NCBI RefSeq assembly: GCF_000003195.3 | Contig: NC_012878.2 | Coordinates: 41,829,248 to 41,893,247, forward strand | Reading direction: 5' to 3' | DNA length: 64,000 nt | DNA from: Sorghum bicolor | Taxonomy: Eukaryota > Streptophyta > Magnoliopsida > Poales > Poaceae | Part shown: positions 7,862 to 20,286 of the stretch, in pieces | Layout: each line of letters starts with the position of its first letter | Position numbering within the stretch: position 1 is the stretch's first letter | Notes under the pieces: model-generated | What the model was told of the DNA's origin: nothing | Database searches by the model: none | The model's input: the letters and a program-made list of their open reading frames with translations, nothing else | Program-made: the position numbers and the translations under genes

Positions 7862-10860
7862 ACCAGCGAAGCCAGCCCGGCCCCTGCGCCCGCGCCTTCC
7901 CCCTCCTCACGCTCGCCGCAACGGCGCGCCGCTTGTGCCCGACCGCGTCAGGGCCGCAACGTCGCGTGGACGGCATGCACGTCTGACTGGCGCCATGACC
8001 CCGCCCTCGCCTGCCATCACCCCCAGCACACTCGTCTTCTCCCTCGCTTCTCAGTGCTCTCCTCTCCACTCGCTCTCGTCCTCTCCTTCGCCAGAACGAC
8101 AGTGGCCGAGAGCTTGCCCGCCATTGGAGCTCCCGAGCCTCTTCCGCTCTATTCCGAGCACGCCACCACCTCTCAGCGCCTCCTTCCTCCTCCCCGAGCT
8201 CCGCATCCGCCTCACCGTGCTCGGACGTGACCTTCCCGCTCAGGTGAGCCTTCCCAGAGCGCTCAATCACTCGTCAGGACCTCGCCGGAGAGCTCCGCAG
8301 CGCTCAATCTTTTTGCCTTGCTATCAAACGTATTTCGTTCGCCGTAGCCTCCTGAGTCGCATGCACTCACTCCCCCGCGCTCTACCAGTGTGTGGTGGCC
8401 GGTACTCCCGCGACAGCGCCGCCGGTCCGCCATTGCCGGTGGCCAACTCGCTACGCCCTCCCTCTGGTCATGCTACTAGGTGGAATCGAGTCGCACAGGT
8501 GAGGCGAGCACGCCAATGCCCTCGGATCTAGCCGGGAGGCCTCGCCGGTGACGAGCCGTCGACGGGGATCCTTCCCCTCTCGATGGTCTGGCCAGCAGGC
8601 CCGGCTGTCAGGCGGGTCCCGTTCATCAGTGACCGCCGGTGCACTGCACCGGGTGCACCTAGTCGAGTTCAACAGTTTTTGAAATACAATTTTCAGAAAA
8701 TATTTTCTAGAAATTAGTTTAAATCTTGTTTAATTCATAACTTGAGTTCCATAGCTCCAAAAATGGTGAAATAAATTTTGGCATGTTCTATAGTTGAGAT
8801 CTACAGACTTGTACCCTTGCATGTCATGTTTGTTCATCTTTTCTGTATGAATGTATTTAATCCATGTTATTAATATTTCTTAGAAAATGCACAGTAAATA
8901 AAATATGAATCAGAAAAATGTGATTCCTGTTTTACTAGCTTTGCATGGATGAATAGTTGCTGGGAAAAATATGTAGTACAATATTTGCTGTGTAAATTAT
9001 TTTATGTTGATTTAAATGCTTGCACGGCAGTGATTTATGATTTTTAATAAATAATTGGATCATGCAATAAATCTGGAAATTTGTGTGAGTCTTTCTTATG
9101 TAAATAAGTAATTTATAAAAATATGAAATCTGTTGTTTGACACTTAGGCACCAGTAGGGTATTTTCCCTTAATTATATTAATAAATTTGTGATTTTTGTG
9201 TGGGCCATGTTAGCTGCCCAAATGCTTTGAAAATTTGGTGATAGAGTTTATAAATAACCTGTGTCATACTGTAATTTTTGTATAATTTATTGAAGCACAT
9301 AAGTGTATGGTACTGTTGTAACCTTAATAATAAATAAATAAATAAACCCTTGTTATGCATAAAATGGATAAAATGAAATATGTTTGGTGTATCTTTGAAG
9401 CACTATAGTAGCTTGCTGGTTTAGTAGTAACTTATAGAAGAGAATGCAATAGATGTTTTATTTTGGCTACATGTTCTTGGATGATGTTGACTATCTACTA
9501 GTAATAGTTTCTTATTTCATCCATCGGGACTCTTCTCCACTAGAGATGAGGTCCGCACATACTCATTTAGCACCATGTCATGATTATCCTGCCTTAACTT
9601 GCATAGCACTACACCTCGGCCATCTTACACTTCCACTTATGTGTGTGCATACGCATCATATAGGATCGTAGGAGAACGAGGTAGATCCCCAGGAGCAGGA
9701 GGAGACACCAGAGTAGGGACTTCCGGAAGGACCAGAGCCGGAAGGAGAGCTGCAGGAGTGCCCGGATCACAGGCCTAGCACCTTCGAGAGAGGCAAGCCC
9801 CGGAGCATTCTAAGTCTCCCTAATTCTCGCTAACTTACTTTATTATTTCATGTTGGTTTACTTTATTGCATTAGGTGGTAGGAGTTGCTTGATACCGTTG
9901 ATGTATAATTATTCCTTGAATTTCCCACTTGTCTATCTGCCTTGTCCTAAGTAGATAGGCTCAAAGTCTATGCTTAGCTTGCTTAGAAGCGGTAGAAGTC
10001 AGGTAATTTCCTGTCACCTACGAGATATAGGTGGATAATAGCTGTTTGATGCTAGTGTGAGAAGTAATCAAGTGTGGAAATGAAACTGAGACCGGGCAGA
10101 GTCTTATGGTGGTGTTGACTATAGTGCCCCTGCCTGTGTCGATTAAGGATCGATCATTGACGGCTCTTGTGTCATGTTGAACGCATGCCGCACACTTAGC
10201 TGGAAGGATAAGTCGTTCTGACCCCGAAGCCTGAACACTATCCGGGCTGGGAGTCGAGCCACCATGCGCTGTATTGGTGATGGTTGAGGAGAACGACGAG
10301 GGCGCAGCGTGCAACTTGGTATGCCTTGGATACCTTAGTCGCCGGAACGGTCCTCGGATACTGGTGGTGCCTGCCGAACCCGTGAATTGGTCCTGGATAG
10401 TGTAATATGGTGATCTGTAGCTCACTTGATCAGTGAGTGTGGTTTGTGTGGGGAATAACTTGCCAGCTGGTCAGAAATCGATTCGAATCACCATCGCTCC
10501 TGGATAGTGAGCACTTGACTTGAGCTTCGTCCTCGTAGTAAGGACTATGAAACACTCTAGTTATGGTACATGATGATTTGTGAATGCTATGATATGGTAC
10601 TATCATATCGCTACAACTGTTTGCAATAGTTCAGGTGCTAACCTAGATGGTAGGTATTAATACCTAACTTCAGCTAAATAAAAGCAAAGGGTTGTAGAAT
10701 ATATTTCTAGATGGCTAAAGCTTTTATGCAGAAAGGGTTCAGCTATCCCACTATATAGCCTTCATGATCCTTGAAGAGTCTTTTATTTTTGGTTTATGAC
10801 GGGTAAGTCTAGCTGAGTACATTCTCGTACTCAGGATTCCATTCTCGTCACTAGGGTGAT
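7862..10860 (+). repeat. H: 5' LTR, second part, with GC-rich island
   Basis: Continues the LTR after the E1 insertion and matches 42685-45680 at high but visibly decayed identity. The first 800 bp are strongly GC-rich (about 7867-8670) in an otherwise AT-rich LTR and hold a donor-like CTCAG/gtgagcc near 8240. Open frames there (for example 7742-8230 and 7935-8531) differ between the two LTR copies and look like by-products of base composition. Similarity to the 3' LTR stops near 10855, before the expected LTR end. Confidence 0.8.
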
Positions 10861-11220
10861 GATGTGGGTAGCAGCATGTCACATACATTGGTGGGGTACC
10901 TGTGTGTGGGATGCATAGCTTTCAATTCTTGTTCTGCATGTTTCATACTGTGGCTGGGCTCAAATAAATTTTCTGCAGGTACGCTAACCACGTTCTCACA
11001 TAGAGCGCTAATTACATTATGAGAGAGTGTTGTATGCCACCGTATATACCGACTAGTATTAACTTTTTTCTAAGTTTGTGAGATTGTAAGTTTTGTGCAT
11101 GCATCATGTTCATTCTATATCATTGTTCAGTTCCTCCCCTTATATAAATATGTCCTAGTTTTTAATAAAAATGACAAAAGATAATCCTCAGTCTTACCTA
11201 AGGTGTTCCATTTTCAGGAG
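10861..11220 (+). promoter_or_regulatory. H: leader upstream of the H3-tail-like ORF, with TATA box
   Basis: TATATAAATA at 11141-11150 lies 71-80 bp upstream of ATG 11221. A possible donor (tgcag/gtacgc near 10980) and acceptor (ccattttcag, ending about 11217, directly before gagATG) suggest that a leader intron could be removed. This block has no counterpart in the 3' LTR. No primer binding site is found here. Confidence 0.4.
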
Positions 11221-12006
11221 ATGGCACGCACCAGGCTCACTGCTCACAAGTCCACTGGAGGACAGGTTCCTCGTCATAAGAGCAAGTTCCTGGGAGAGAT
11301 TGGTATGCCTACCTTGCTTTAGAGAGTGCTCAGTTTGATGGGGTATCCTAAAGGAAGGAAACCACGCTACTATTGGAGCTGAGAGCAGCTTGGTGATGGG
11401 ACCCTGGTGGGGATCGAGGCAATGGTTCCTACCAGTGGTGGTGAACCCGCCTGGGGTGGCTGGGTGTATGAGTCTAGAGGCAGTACACCTTTCCAGGGTG
11501 CTAGTAGGGCTGCTTTTGCAGTTCTAAGGGACAACATGGAGAGTTTCCCACAGGAGTTAGCTCACGCCTTCGCTGGGGTATTTCCCCGGGGTGACCCCTA
11601 CACTTCGGTGTGGGATCAGTCTAAGAGGAGTGCTCTAGAGAGGAGTGCGGATGAGGACCAGCATAGTGACAGTACAGCTATGAGTGCTATGTTTGCTATG
11701 ATGAAGACCTATGGGGGCCTAGAGTGCTATTTGGGGCATTTGTCTGGGTCTCTGCTGACAGTTTAGGATGAGAAACGCCAGCTACAACGTGAGTTTGACA
11801 GTGAGGTTGAGAGGCTGCAGGCAGAGCTTGCTCGTGTGACTCTAGAGAGGGACCAGGTAGTTCAGTAGAACAGTGTGCTGAGTCAGGATTTGCTGGTAGT
11901 GAGAGAGCAGAGAGATAGAGTGACCACAGCCCACAGGAACTATAAGTGCATGCTAGTTCATGTGCTTGGTCAGAGGAATGAAGCCTAGCACGAGGAGATC
12001 AGTTAA
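11221..12006 (+). pseudogene. H: ORF with histone-H3-tail-like N-terminus and coiled-coil C-terminus
   Basis: From ATG 11221 the frame reads MARTRLTAHKSTGGQVPR, which matches the N-terminal tail of histone H3 at 12 of the first 18 positions, including A1, R2, T3, T6, A7, K9, S10, T11, G12 and G13 by mature H3 numbering. After stops at 11320 and 11380 the same frame continues with GDGT, WGGWVYES and ASRAAFAVL, then a 119-residue open part, and after TAG 11764 a coiled coil (REFDSEVERLQAELARV and on), with more stops at 11866 and 11986 before TAA 12004. The frame holds over 260 codons, so it was one protein. It sits between the 5' LTR and gag of H on the same strand. The rest of H3 (the histone fold) is not present. 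Similar H3-tail-like starts may exist in other grass repeat proteins, but I am not certain. Confidence 0.65.
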
Positions 12007-12151
12007 TGATATTGTTTGTGGATGATGAATTATTGTGCCTCTATTTATTGTGTGAATTTATTCTCGTCAGTAAATTCAGTATGGCACGATCTTGCATGTA
12101 TCTACCGGTTGATAATAACTCCTAACGACTTCTTATCATTGACACGTGTAG

Positions 12152-12216
12152 ATGGTGGAAACACGTGGCAGGGTAACCGCAACCCTGGTGCTAGAGAAGG
12201 TTTGTCCGGAGGTGGG
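12152..12216 (+). pseudogene. H: start of gag, cut by E2a
   Basis: ATG 12152 reads MVETRGRVTATLVLEK and runs 22 codons into the E2a insertion. The MV-x-TRG start resembles gag of Tekay/Del-type elements. The remainder resumes after 29470. Confidence 0.5.
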
Positions 12217-13556
12217 TGTTGACACTTGCTAACACCACTTGAATACTAGGTTGTCATCCCCAGCATGGCACTAGAGTGTACTATGGTATTTATACGCACA
12301 CAGATAATCCGCAAGCGCACGGATACCGTTATAGCTTTTACCCTATTAAAGGTTTTATCGTATCCACAGGGAAACGGGAGAACCAACTACGCTCTAACTT
12401 AACCAAGATAGATAGATAGGTGTGAATAGGAAAGATGGTAGAATTGAATAAGAACAATATTAAAGGTAAGATAACAATGGGTGATAATATGGGAATAGAG
12501 AGTAGAGCAATTCTAGTATATGGGCGATGGTAGCAGAATAGAGAGGATAACTATGGTTTCTCTACTTCAAAGAGGTATGTCTATGTCTGGGACGAACCAC
12601 GTGATAAGAATACACCACAAAGGATGCTTATCCATAGGCCGATAAACCCTACCCGTCCTGCTAATGAGAGGTGGACTACAGGGGACCAATGTAACTGTCA
12701 CCTACGCGGCCTACCACACGATCCAGCTAGACAGGGGATATCCACAAGTAATCTAGGTCTAAGCACCACGCTTACACCTATACTACAACTCTAACCTATA
12801 GGGTCCTATAGATTAGAAGTACTCAAAAGAGTTGTGAACCAGAACATACATGATTAGTAATTGCATAATGAATTAGAAGTAGATTACCAGAGTCATCCCA
12901 TGAGCAAGCTTGATTAGAGCTTGATCATGATGAAGTACAACCGGAGGAAGAACCAACAGGCCGGCCTCTCCTCTAATCCTCCTTCGCTCTCCATCTCGCT
13001 ACTATCTAGATCTACTCTAGTTTAGAGAAGAGAGGAGAGCTCTCATCTCTAAACCCTAGCTTTTGCTCTGTCTATGAATAATGAATAATGATCAAGGGGT
13101 GCCTCCTCCAGGGGCCAGGGGGTCTGGTTATATAGTCCCCTCAAGTGAATCTGGGCCGTCAGATCAAACCGACATTGATTGAACGGTTATTCTTGATCCT
13201 TTAGGTCGGTGGAGCGTAATCCGTGAAGTTGAACGTGATTGGCCAAAATAGGTGGGCGGGCGCCCTAAGGACTTGGGCAGACGCCCTGTCCCTGAGCCCT
13301 CTCAGCTTCCGCTTTGTTCCCGTGGCTTCTGGAGTCTTCTAGATGTAAGATAATTGCGCGGCACGTTGATATCTCTATGTAATCCCGACGTGTGGGTCTT
13401 TCTTCCTTATTTCCTGATAACCCCCTACAGAAATAGACAAACACCAAAACTCGTGGAATTCTGTCAGATAAAACCCTAAGTTTAGATGTTGGTTGTATTT
13501 GGATCCTTTTCTTTGTTTATTTGCTGATTATATTTGGTACTTAAGGACCATCAACA
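12217..13556 (-). repeat. E2a: 3' LTR (left)
   Basis: On the plus strand it starts TGTTGACAC and ends CATCAACA. TATA on the minus strand at 13128-13134. It carries one intact and one decayed GGGCGCCC-type palindrome near 13255-13290. Confidence 0.9.
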
Positions 13557-16500
13557 ACTCCCCCAAGCTTACCTCTTGCTCATCCCTGAGCAAGGATGGA
13601 CTCAAGAGTTTCTGCAGTGGTTTTATGCCTTAAAGGTACTCATGCGTTCAAACAAGATCTCATCTCTAGGTTAAGGTAAACTGTTAAGATTTAAACTTAC
13701 TCATATTACCTTTCACCATGGGGCTTGCAACCGTCATTTGTGTCTTGAGCAGTTAAAAGATAGAACGGTCAAGTCAAGCACCATGTCTCTTGTTCTTTGA
13801 TCAACTATAGCTCTGGAGTTTTTGCAGATTTTCAAATAAAACTCAGAGATTCCTTGTATGACACTCTCTAGTCCCTCTTTTGTGGTATTTCTGGATCCTT
13901 ACCAAGGCAGTAATGGTATATGCCTTCTCTCAAAGTATGTAGTTTTTGTGGTATGAGGCATAGTGATATTGCCTTCTCTCTCATCCTACTCTAATAAGGT
14001 TTGATATCTGGAGCTCATAGGTGGGAAACAGCTAATACATACTTATAAGGCATTTATTGCCTAGTCAAACCATGGATCCAGAGAAACAAGTCAATAAGTC
14101 AAATCAAGATGTGCATGTGTGGCGAATGAATGGTGTATGGTGATGATGGTGATAATGGTGAAAACATTGGTGAAAGTCTAATTCTACTTTTGCTCTTTTG
14201 AAGGGATACATACCTTTCTTGCACTTTGAAATTTTTGAGGGGAATGAGATGCTCTATATTTTATTTTCTTTCTTTTTTTTCTCAGGTGGGTATCTTGTAC
14301 CCCTAATTCTACTGTCGGACACTTGTCCATTTTTACCTCTCGTCTCACTTTTTCTTTTCTTCGAGGTTCCGGGCATTTGCCCCTTTTTATTTCCTCGTAT
14401 TTTTTTTCTTTTTTTCAGAGCACTCACCCTCCTAGAATAATGTAGCAAGTGGTAGTAACCAAAATATCAAGAGCATTTATTTCACGAGGAATAACAGGGA
14501 TAGGATAATGTTTTTTGGCTATTCTCTCCTGGATAGGAGTAGAATAATTTTGGGTGAATCTGGAGATGGAAAGGAGTGGATGTATGTGGATGCGTACTTC
14601 CGGAGTAGAAGCAGCATGTATGAGTGGACGTGCAAGTGAATCTTGATTTTAACCGCATGACAAGCTCCTAAGGGTCTACACAGCTTGACCACACTCAATG
14701 CTCATAAGCAGTAAAAAGTAAATGTATGGTTCATAGTCTAATAAGCATGTATATATGGCTGTGGTGGGATTTTAAACTCTCATCATACAGGAACTCATCA
14801 TGCAACATTTTAAAGATTTTCAACGATAAAATTCTCCAGAATTCTAGCATCTCTAGGAACAGATAAACAGCAGCTCAACCTTCCCATATCATATCCGTTA
14901 ACGACTTAGACTTTAGATCAAGTACTCTTCCCACAAGTTCAGGTTTAGAGCAAATCTTAATTCATAACAGTCATGCCTAAACTTGAGAGAGAATTCAATT
15001 TTGAGAACTAGTCATGGCAGAGCAACTATTCATCATTTCCATGTGAGAGCCTATCATGAGGGTTGATAGCAAACTTTATTTATTTCTTTATTTAGCAAAC
15101 TAAGAAAAGATATATATATAAGCATAAAATCTTTATTTGGGTTTTATGATTATGCATCTTTTTATTATTTTAACAACGTATAAGTATAAACGTAGATAGA
15201 AATACTTAGCTGGATAAATGGGGGTGCTCTCCCCCAAGCTGGATTTTGACGTAATTTCTTTTGATGTAGCTAGCAGGTGGTGGAGGTGTATTTGAATGTC
15301 GGCAGCACCCTGACAGCGATTAGAATGTCCTCTGTCTGCTAGTCTTCTTTGATCCTTGAATTCTATGGAGCTCAAATAGACAACAAAGCTTTGTGGAACT
15401 GGTTAAGTGTTAGCATAAAATCTCTTTGCCTTTATCATGTTGAGCTTCCTCTAATAAATATTACTCTCTTTGGTAGGATCATAAATTTATTTTTATATTT
15501 TCATTTCTATAGGACAAGAATATATTTATTTTATTTTTATGCCACCACAGTGCATGTACTTATGGGTTTCATGCCACGAGCATACTCACATGGGGCTTAG
15601 TATTTTTTTAACATTTTTATTTTCTTTTCAAGATAGCATGATTAACTAATAAGCTATTTAAGGAAAGTAAGTAATTAAAGGGAAAAGGGAATGCAGAAAG
15701 GATAAATATGGATAACTACCGATTTTACCTTTCGGCGAGGATTCAATGTTTTAAGTCTTCTGAACAAGACTACTCACCGTGTTCATTCTTCAGGTGCGTC
15801 ATTTGATTCAGGTGTGGACCTTGACGTCTGCACCTCTTAATACGGCGTCACCCATGTTCTTCGTTTGTCCAGTAGTTCGAAGTGCGGTGTTGGCAGTATT
15901 TTGCTCAGTGTGTTTGTGCTCGTAGTGTACCTGCTCATAGAGATAAGGCAGAGATCAAGTGCATGGGCCCTGTTGGTGGAAAACACCAACAGAACCAAAA
16001 GTGTATTTGTTCTTGTCTAACCTTAAGCATGGTGAGCAAGACAAAGTTGATGAATGATAAGTTCATGAGTGTAGCATTTAAAACATTTGCCGGATCAGAT
16101 CGCTCAACCTAATGGAAAAATAATCTATCTATATATATGTCTTTTTCTTTATATCTTCCCAAAGATTAAATGTGCAACATTTTAGCTCATATGACTAGGA
16201 GTGTGGGGATCAAAGATTAAGGGACAAAACATGCTGAATCAGTTGGGTTGGTTAATTAACGCCAAAACCAAGGAGAAGCTCATAAAAGTGATAGTCACAT
16301 ACCTTAAGATGTTACCTTACTTGAAGAGTGATGGTACAGTATCACCTTGTGGAAGCTTTCCTTTCTTAGCGGTTGTGCATCGTGTTTGTAGCACCCTCCA
16401 TGGATCATATCTTATGAGCTACGTCTTCCTTGTGTAAATTGTTAAACTTCATGTGTCTCTCTCTTTGTCTCTGATGTGAGTTTATCTCAGGACTTCCCAG

Positions 16501-17337
16501 GTCGATATTGAAAGTTTTCCTGCAAGGGTTAGTCCAACAAAATATCCAATATCTACTATAGCATACTATCGGCTCAAAAATCAACCTAGACACCATGTCT
16601 AATTTGATTTAGGAGTGCATTTTAACCTAAGCACCATGCTTAATTTAAAATCTCTTAGTAGTAAGATCATCATTCCTAAACTAAGCACCATGCTTATTTA
16701 AGAGATAAATGAAACTACTCCAAACCTAGACATATACTAAAGCAAATAAAGGTAGCATGAGAGCATTTATAGAGATCTACTCAAGTGGAGATGAAGTAGT
16801 GTGATTAGTATTTAATAAATTGAGCATGTCTCAAAGGTAGGGACAACCAACATAGCAACATGACAAAGGATGTTTTTATGTAAATTACTCCCCCAAGCTT
16901 GAATTTTGCAAAATTCAAGTTTGGATTTAATTCAATGTTGTATGATGATTGGTTGGACATACCTTGTGCTTGTCATTCATCCGATCTTCTTGCTCCAATC
17001 CTAGAAAGGTTAGTGACAAGAATACTCGAAGGAATATTTTTACAGTTATCCTTATATGCTCAATACGCAAGGTAATGTTGCAAATAATTAAAAGCTCATG
17101 TTATGATGTGATCAGTGCTTATTTTAGGACACCAAGCTTGTCCTTGGGAAACCATCAATTTATGTCGGCGAAGTGGTTTCCCTTCCAACGCTGACCTATA
17201 TCAAGATCAACTCAACGAGATCTGCAATATTTATTATAGACATATGCATCGACAACCGCCCTTTTAAAATTTTTATAAATAGAAATGAAGAGGGGGTTGG
17301 AGATCTCAAATGTGGTGATGTTGGAGAGACCAATAGA
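13557..17337 (-). other. E2a: 3' non-coding region with three polypurine-like tracts and a hairpin module
   Basis: Reading on the minus strand, agcttgggggagt lies directly before the LTR (13557-13570), and related tracts lie near 15232 and 16888. The hairpin module shared with E2b, E3 and O2 is at 14285-14385. Open frames such as 14198-14440 are Phe-rich products of low-complexity pyrimidine runs. No RT, RNase H or integrase motif is seen on either strand. Confidence 0.6.
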
Positions 17338-18629
17338 TTAGGAAGATGTTGCATATGAGCATGGAGCAAACGAAGTGGCTATGAAATAAATTCCATGCTC
17401 ATTAATGTTATCTTCGTCTCCAATCTGAATGTTTGGAGTTTCTCCTGGATTGGTCTCACCTATGTCCTCTTCTATAGTTGGATGAATCTCATGTTCAAAG
17501 GGAGTCAAGAACTCACCATTTGAAATTGAGCCAAAGTCAGAGTCCATTAAAGCTTCTTCCTTATCCATCCATTCTACGCATTCTAGCCATTTGGAACTTG
17601 TGATCAGGAAAGGGGAGGTGTTAGAATTTTCTATATGGCTTAGCTCTCCTTCACTTGATATGTCATCCTCGACTTCTTCATAATAGGAACCAGGACATTC
17701 TCTAAGAAAACCATTATTGCGAGGATTTGAATTATTCCTGCTTGAAGGTCTCTTTTGGAACCAGAAGTCTAAACCACCAGGATATGAAAGATTTAAGGTT
17801 GGAATTCCTTCCTCCCTTCGAGAATTTTGGGGTATTGATGGTTTAGGATCGATAGCTAAAGTTTGGGATTGAAGTGGTTGTGATCTGGCTATCGAAACTT
17901 CTTCTTCTTGTCTAGGAGCTGGTTCTTTCTCTTTCTCAGGGATATAAATGCTAGAAAACTTTCCACTCAATGAATCAATTAAATCCCTAGCTTCACTAGC
18001 AGGTAGGTGATAGAAGGATCCTCTAGAGGCTGTATTCAAGGTTTGCTTATTTTCCCTACTAAGGCCCTCAAAAAAGTGAATTAGAAGAACTTCTTCTGGA
18101 ATAGAAAGCTTTGGGCAAGTGAGAGTAAGTTTAATGAAACGGTCCCATGATTTGCCAAGAGATTCTCTTCCAGTTGTCTAAAAGAAATAATCTCACGCCG
18201 AAGTTCCGCCACTTTAGAGATTGGAAAATATTTAGAAAGAAAACTACTATATAACTACTTCCAATCTCCATGAACACTCCTTACTTTGAGTTTGTACCAA
18301 TGTCTAGCTTTTCCTATTAAAGAGAATGGAAAAAGCTTCCATTTAAGGGTCTCATCGGACATGCCTTCTATGCGAAGGAGGTCACAGACTCGATAGAACT
18401 CTCTTAGGTGTGTGTATGGGTTTTCCTCACCTTCTCCTCAGAAAGGTTGTTTTTGAACAAATTCTATGTATTCGGGGTCTATCTCAAAACTAGATGCTAT
18501 GATAGGCTTTGAAGATTTTGGTGGTTCGAGATGTGTGCCCTTAGATCTATGAAATTCATAGATAGACATGTTTGAATTCATGATAGACCAGAGATCAAGG
18601 ATTAGATAAGAAGAAAGAATAGCAGACAT
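17338..18629 (-). pseudogene. E2a: decayed gag
   Basis: The 5' end reads FEIDPEYIEFVQKQPF. In pieces across frameshifts it continues as NPYTHLREFYRVCDLLRIEG, then ETLKWKLFPFSLIGKARHWY and FLSKYFPISKV, the typical Athila-type gag core. The C-terminal part is a 233-codon open frame starting near NTASRGSFYHLPASEARDL and becoming acidic (YYEEVEDDISSEGEL). No CCHC knuckle and no protease motif were found. Stops and frameshifts are spread through 18040-18440. Confidence 0.7.
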
Positions 18630-18700
18630 AAGGCAAAAGATAAAAGGAAAAGTATATATATTTTTTTATTTTTTAGAAAATGATTAAGCTAGTTCGTAGT

Positions 18701-20194
18701 TGTTGACGGTCCTTAAGTACAAAAATTAATAATTAAATAAACATGAAAAAGGATCAATATGAAACAAACATCTAGAATTAGGGTTTTATCTGACAGAATT
18801 CCACGAGCTTTGGTGTTTATCAATTTCTGCAGGGGTTTATCAGAAAATATGGAGAGAAGGCCCACATGTCATGTTTACAACGAGATAATTACGTGCCGCG
18901 CAATTTTCCTCAATCTAGAAGGGTCCAGAAGCCACGGGAACGAACGGGAAGCGATTCGGGCTCGGGGGCAGGGCGCCCGCCCAGGGTAGAAGTCCAATCA
19001 GGACCCTGCTTCAGGACAACGCTCCACCGACCTAAAGGATCAATCTAAACCATACAATCTATGTCGGTTTGATCCAATGGCTCACGTTCACTTGCGGGGA
19101 CTATAAAACCAGACCCCCTGGCCCCTGGAGGAAGAGAGGAGAAATCATTATTCAGAGGTAGCCATCAAAGTTAGGGTTTAGAGCTTCTCTCCCATAGAGA
19201 ATTACAATTAGCTACTCCCTAATCCTTCAAGTTTAGAGGTTTGATTAGATAGCAATTAGAGAAGTAGAGCACTACGCTCTGGATTCGGATCTTCGGTAAT
19301 AAAGATTGGTATTATTCATATCTTTCTCTAATTCTTTGTTCTAATTGCATTATGTCTCTAATTATTATGTTCTTAGTTTGTTCTTGTTCTATATTTGATA
19401 TAGTTCTAATTGATAATGAGTTTATGTATAAGTTTGCAAAGCGCTTAGCTCTTGACGCGAGGGAGTTAGGTGATAGATCACATGTGAGCGTGGTGCTTAG
19501 ATGTTATTTATCTGCAAATGTATCCTATTGGCCGGGTCGTGTGGTAGTTCGCGATAGTGACTGCTTCGTTGATTCTTATATAGTCCACCCTCCGTTGATA
19601 GGACAGGCAGAACCGGTATTGTGGAGTAAGTCATGCGATGTTCTGATTTACTTTATCAATGTTCCTTATACATGAATGAAGAGTCTTTTATGCTATATAT
19701 GATCTTGTAGATAACTAGAGTAGATTATGACTTAGTAGTTAGTAGATAACTTAGAATCCATTCTCTAGCTAATCCGACATCACCTACATATATGAGGAGT
19801 AGTCTATTTTCTAATCGCTGTGTTATCTACCCATGAACTTATAATTCATTATCATTATATTTATGGTTTACCCCCTGCTAAAATAAGTGACTGTGTGACG
19901 AGTTTCTCATTAGTAATCATGTTCTTGCAGGTTTATCTCTAGTCTATGCCTTGATAGATTTTGCCCCCTTGATTTAATTTCATTTTCTTTAGATCCCTTG
20001 AGCAAAATTATAAATAACGATACCTGGAATACTTATCCTGGTGAAATGCTACAATGAGGTGTTTTATCTGTGCGCTTGCGGATAGAATAGATTATTTTCT
20101 AGAGAGCCTTTACATTTACAAATACCTTTGTACACTCTGGCGCCATGCTAGGGATGACAACCTAGTATCTAAGTGGTGTTAGCTAGTGTCAACA
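18701..20194 (+). repeat. E2b: 5' LTR
   Basis: Starts TGTTGACGG and ends GTGTCAACA. TATA at 19102-19108. The GC-rich palindrome region near 18965-18985 has one unit where the 3' LTR has two. A 107-codon open frame (19352-19675) lies downstream of the TATA box and is identical in the 3' LTR but for one residue. Confidence 0.92.
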
Positions 20195-20286
20195 AGCATT
20201 TCTGGCGCCGTTGCCGGGGATGACAACCTAGTATCTAAGTGGTGTTAGCTAGTGTCAACAAGCATTTCTGGCGCCGTTGCCGGGGA
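20155..20286 (+). repeat. E2b: 66-bp tandem duplication of LTR end plus primer binding site
   Basis: 20155-20220 and 20221-20286 are identical copies covering the last 40 bp of the LTR, the spacer and TGGCGCCGTTGCCGGGGA. The element thus has two primer binding sites (20203-20220 and 20269-20286) complementary to the 3' end of plant tRNA-Asp. A shared ggga lies at both breakpoints. The 3' LTR shows no such duplication. Confidence 0.92.

Noticed and set aside
7742..8531. Overlapping open frames across the E1 LTR and H LTR
   Set aside because: They cross the E1/H boundary or overlap each other in a GC-rich island; no domain pattern.
11221..11320. A true host histone H3 gene
   Set aside because: Only the tail-like first 18 residues match; the histone fold is absent and the frame continues as another protein.
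14198..14440. Phe/Leu-rich small protein that looks membrane-spanning
   Set aside because: It is the complement of the purine-rich hairpin module in E2a; low-complexity sequence, antisense to the element.
15349..16437. Several 60-83 codon frames in the E2a 3' region
   Set aside because: AT-rich, antisense to the element, no conservation in sister elements.
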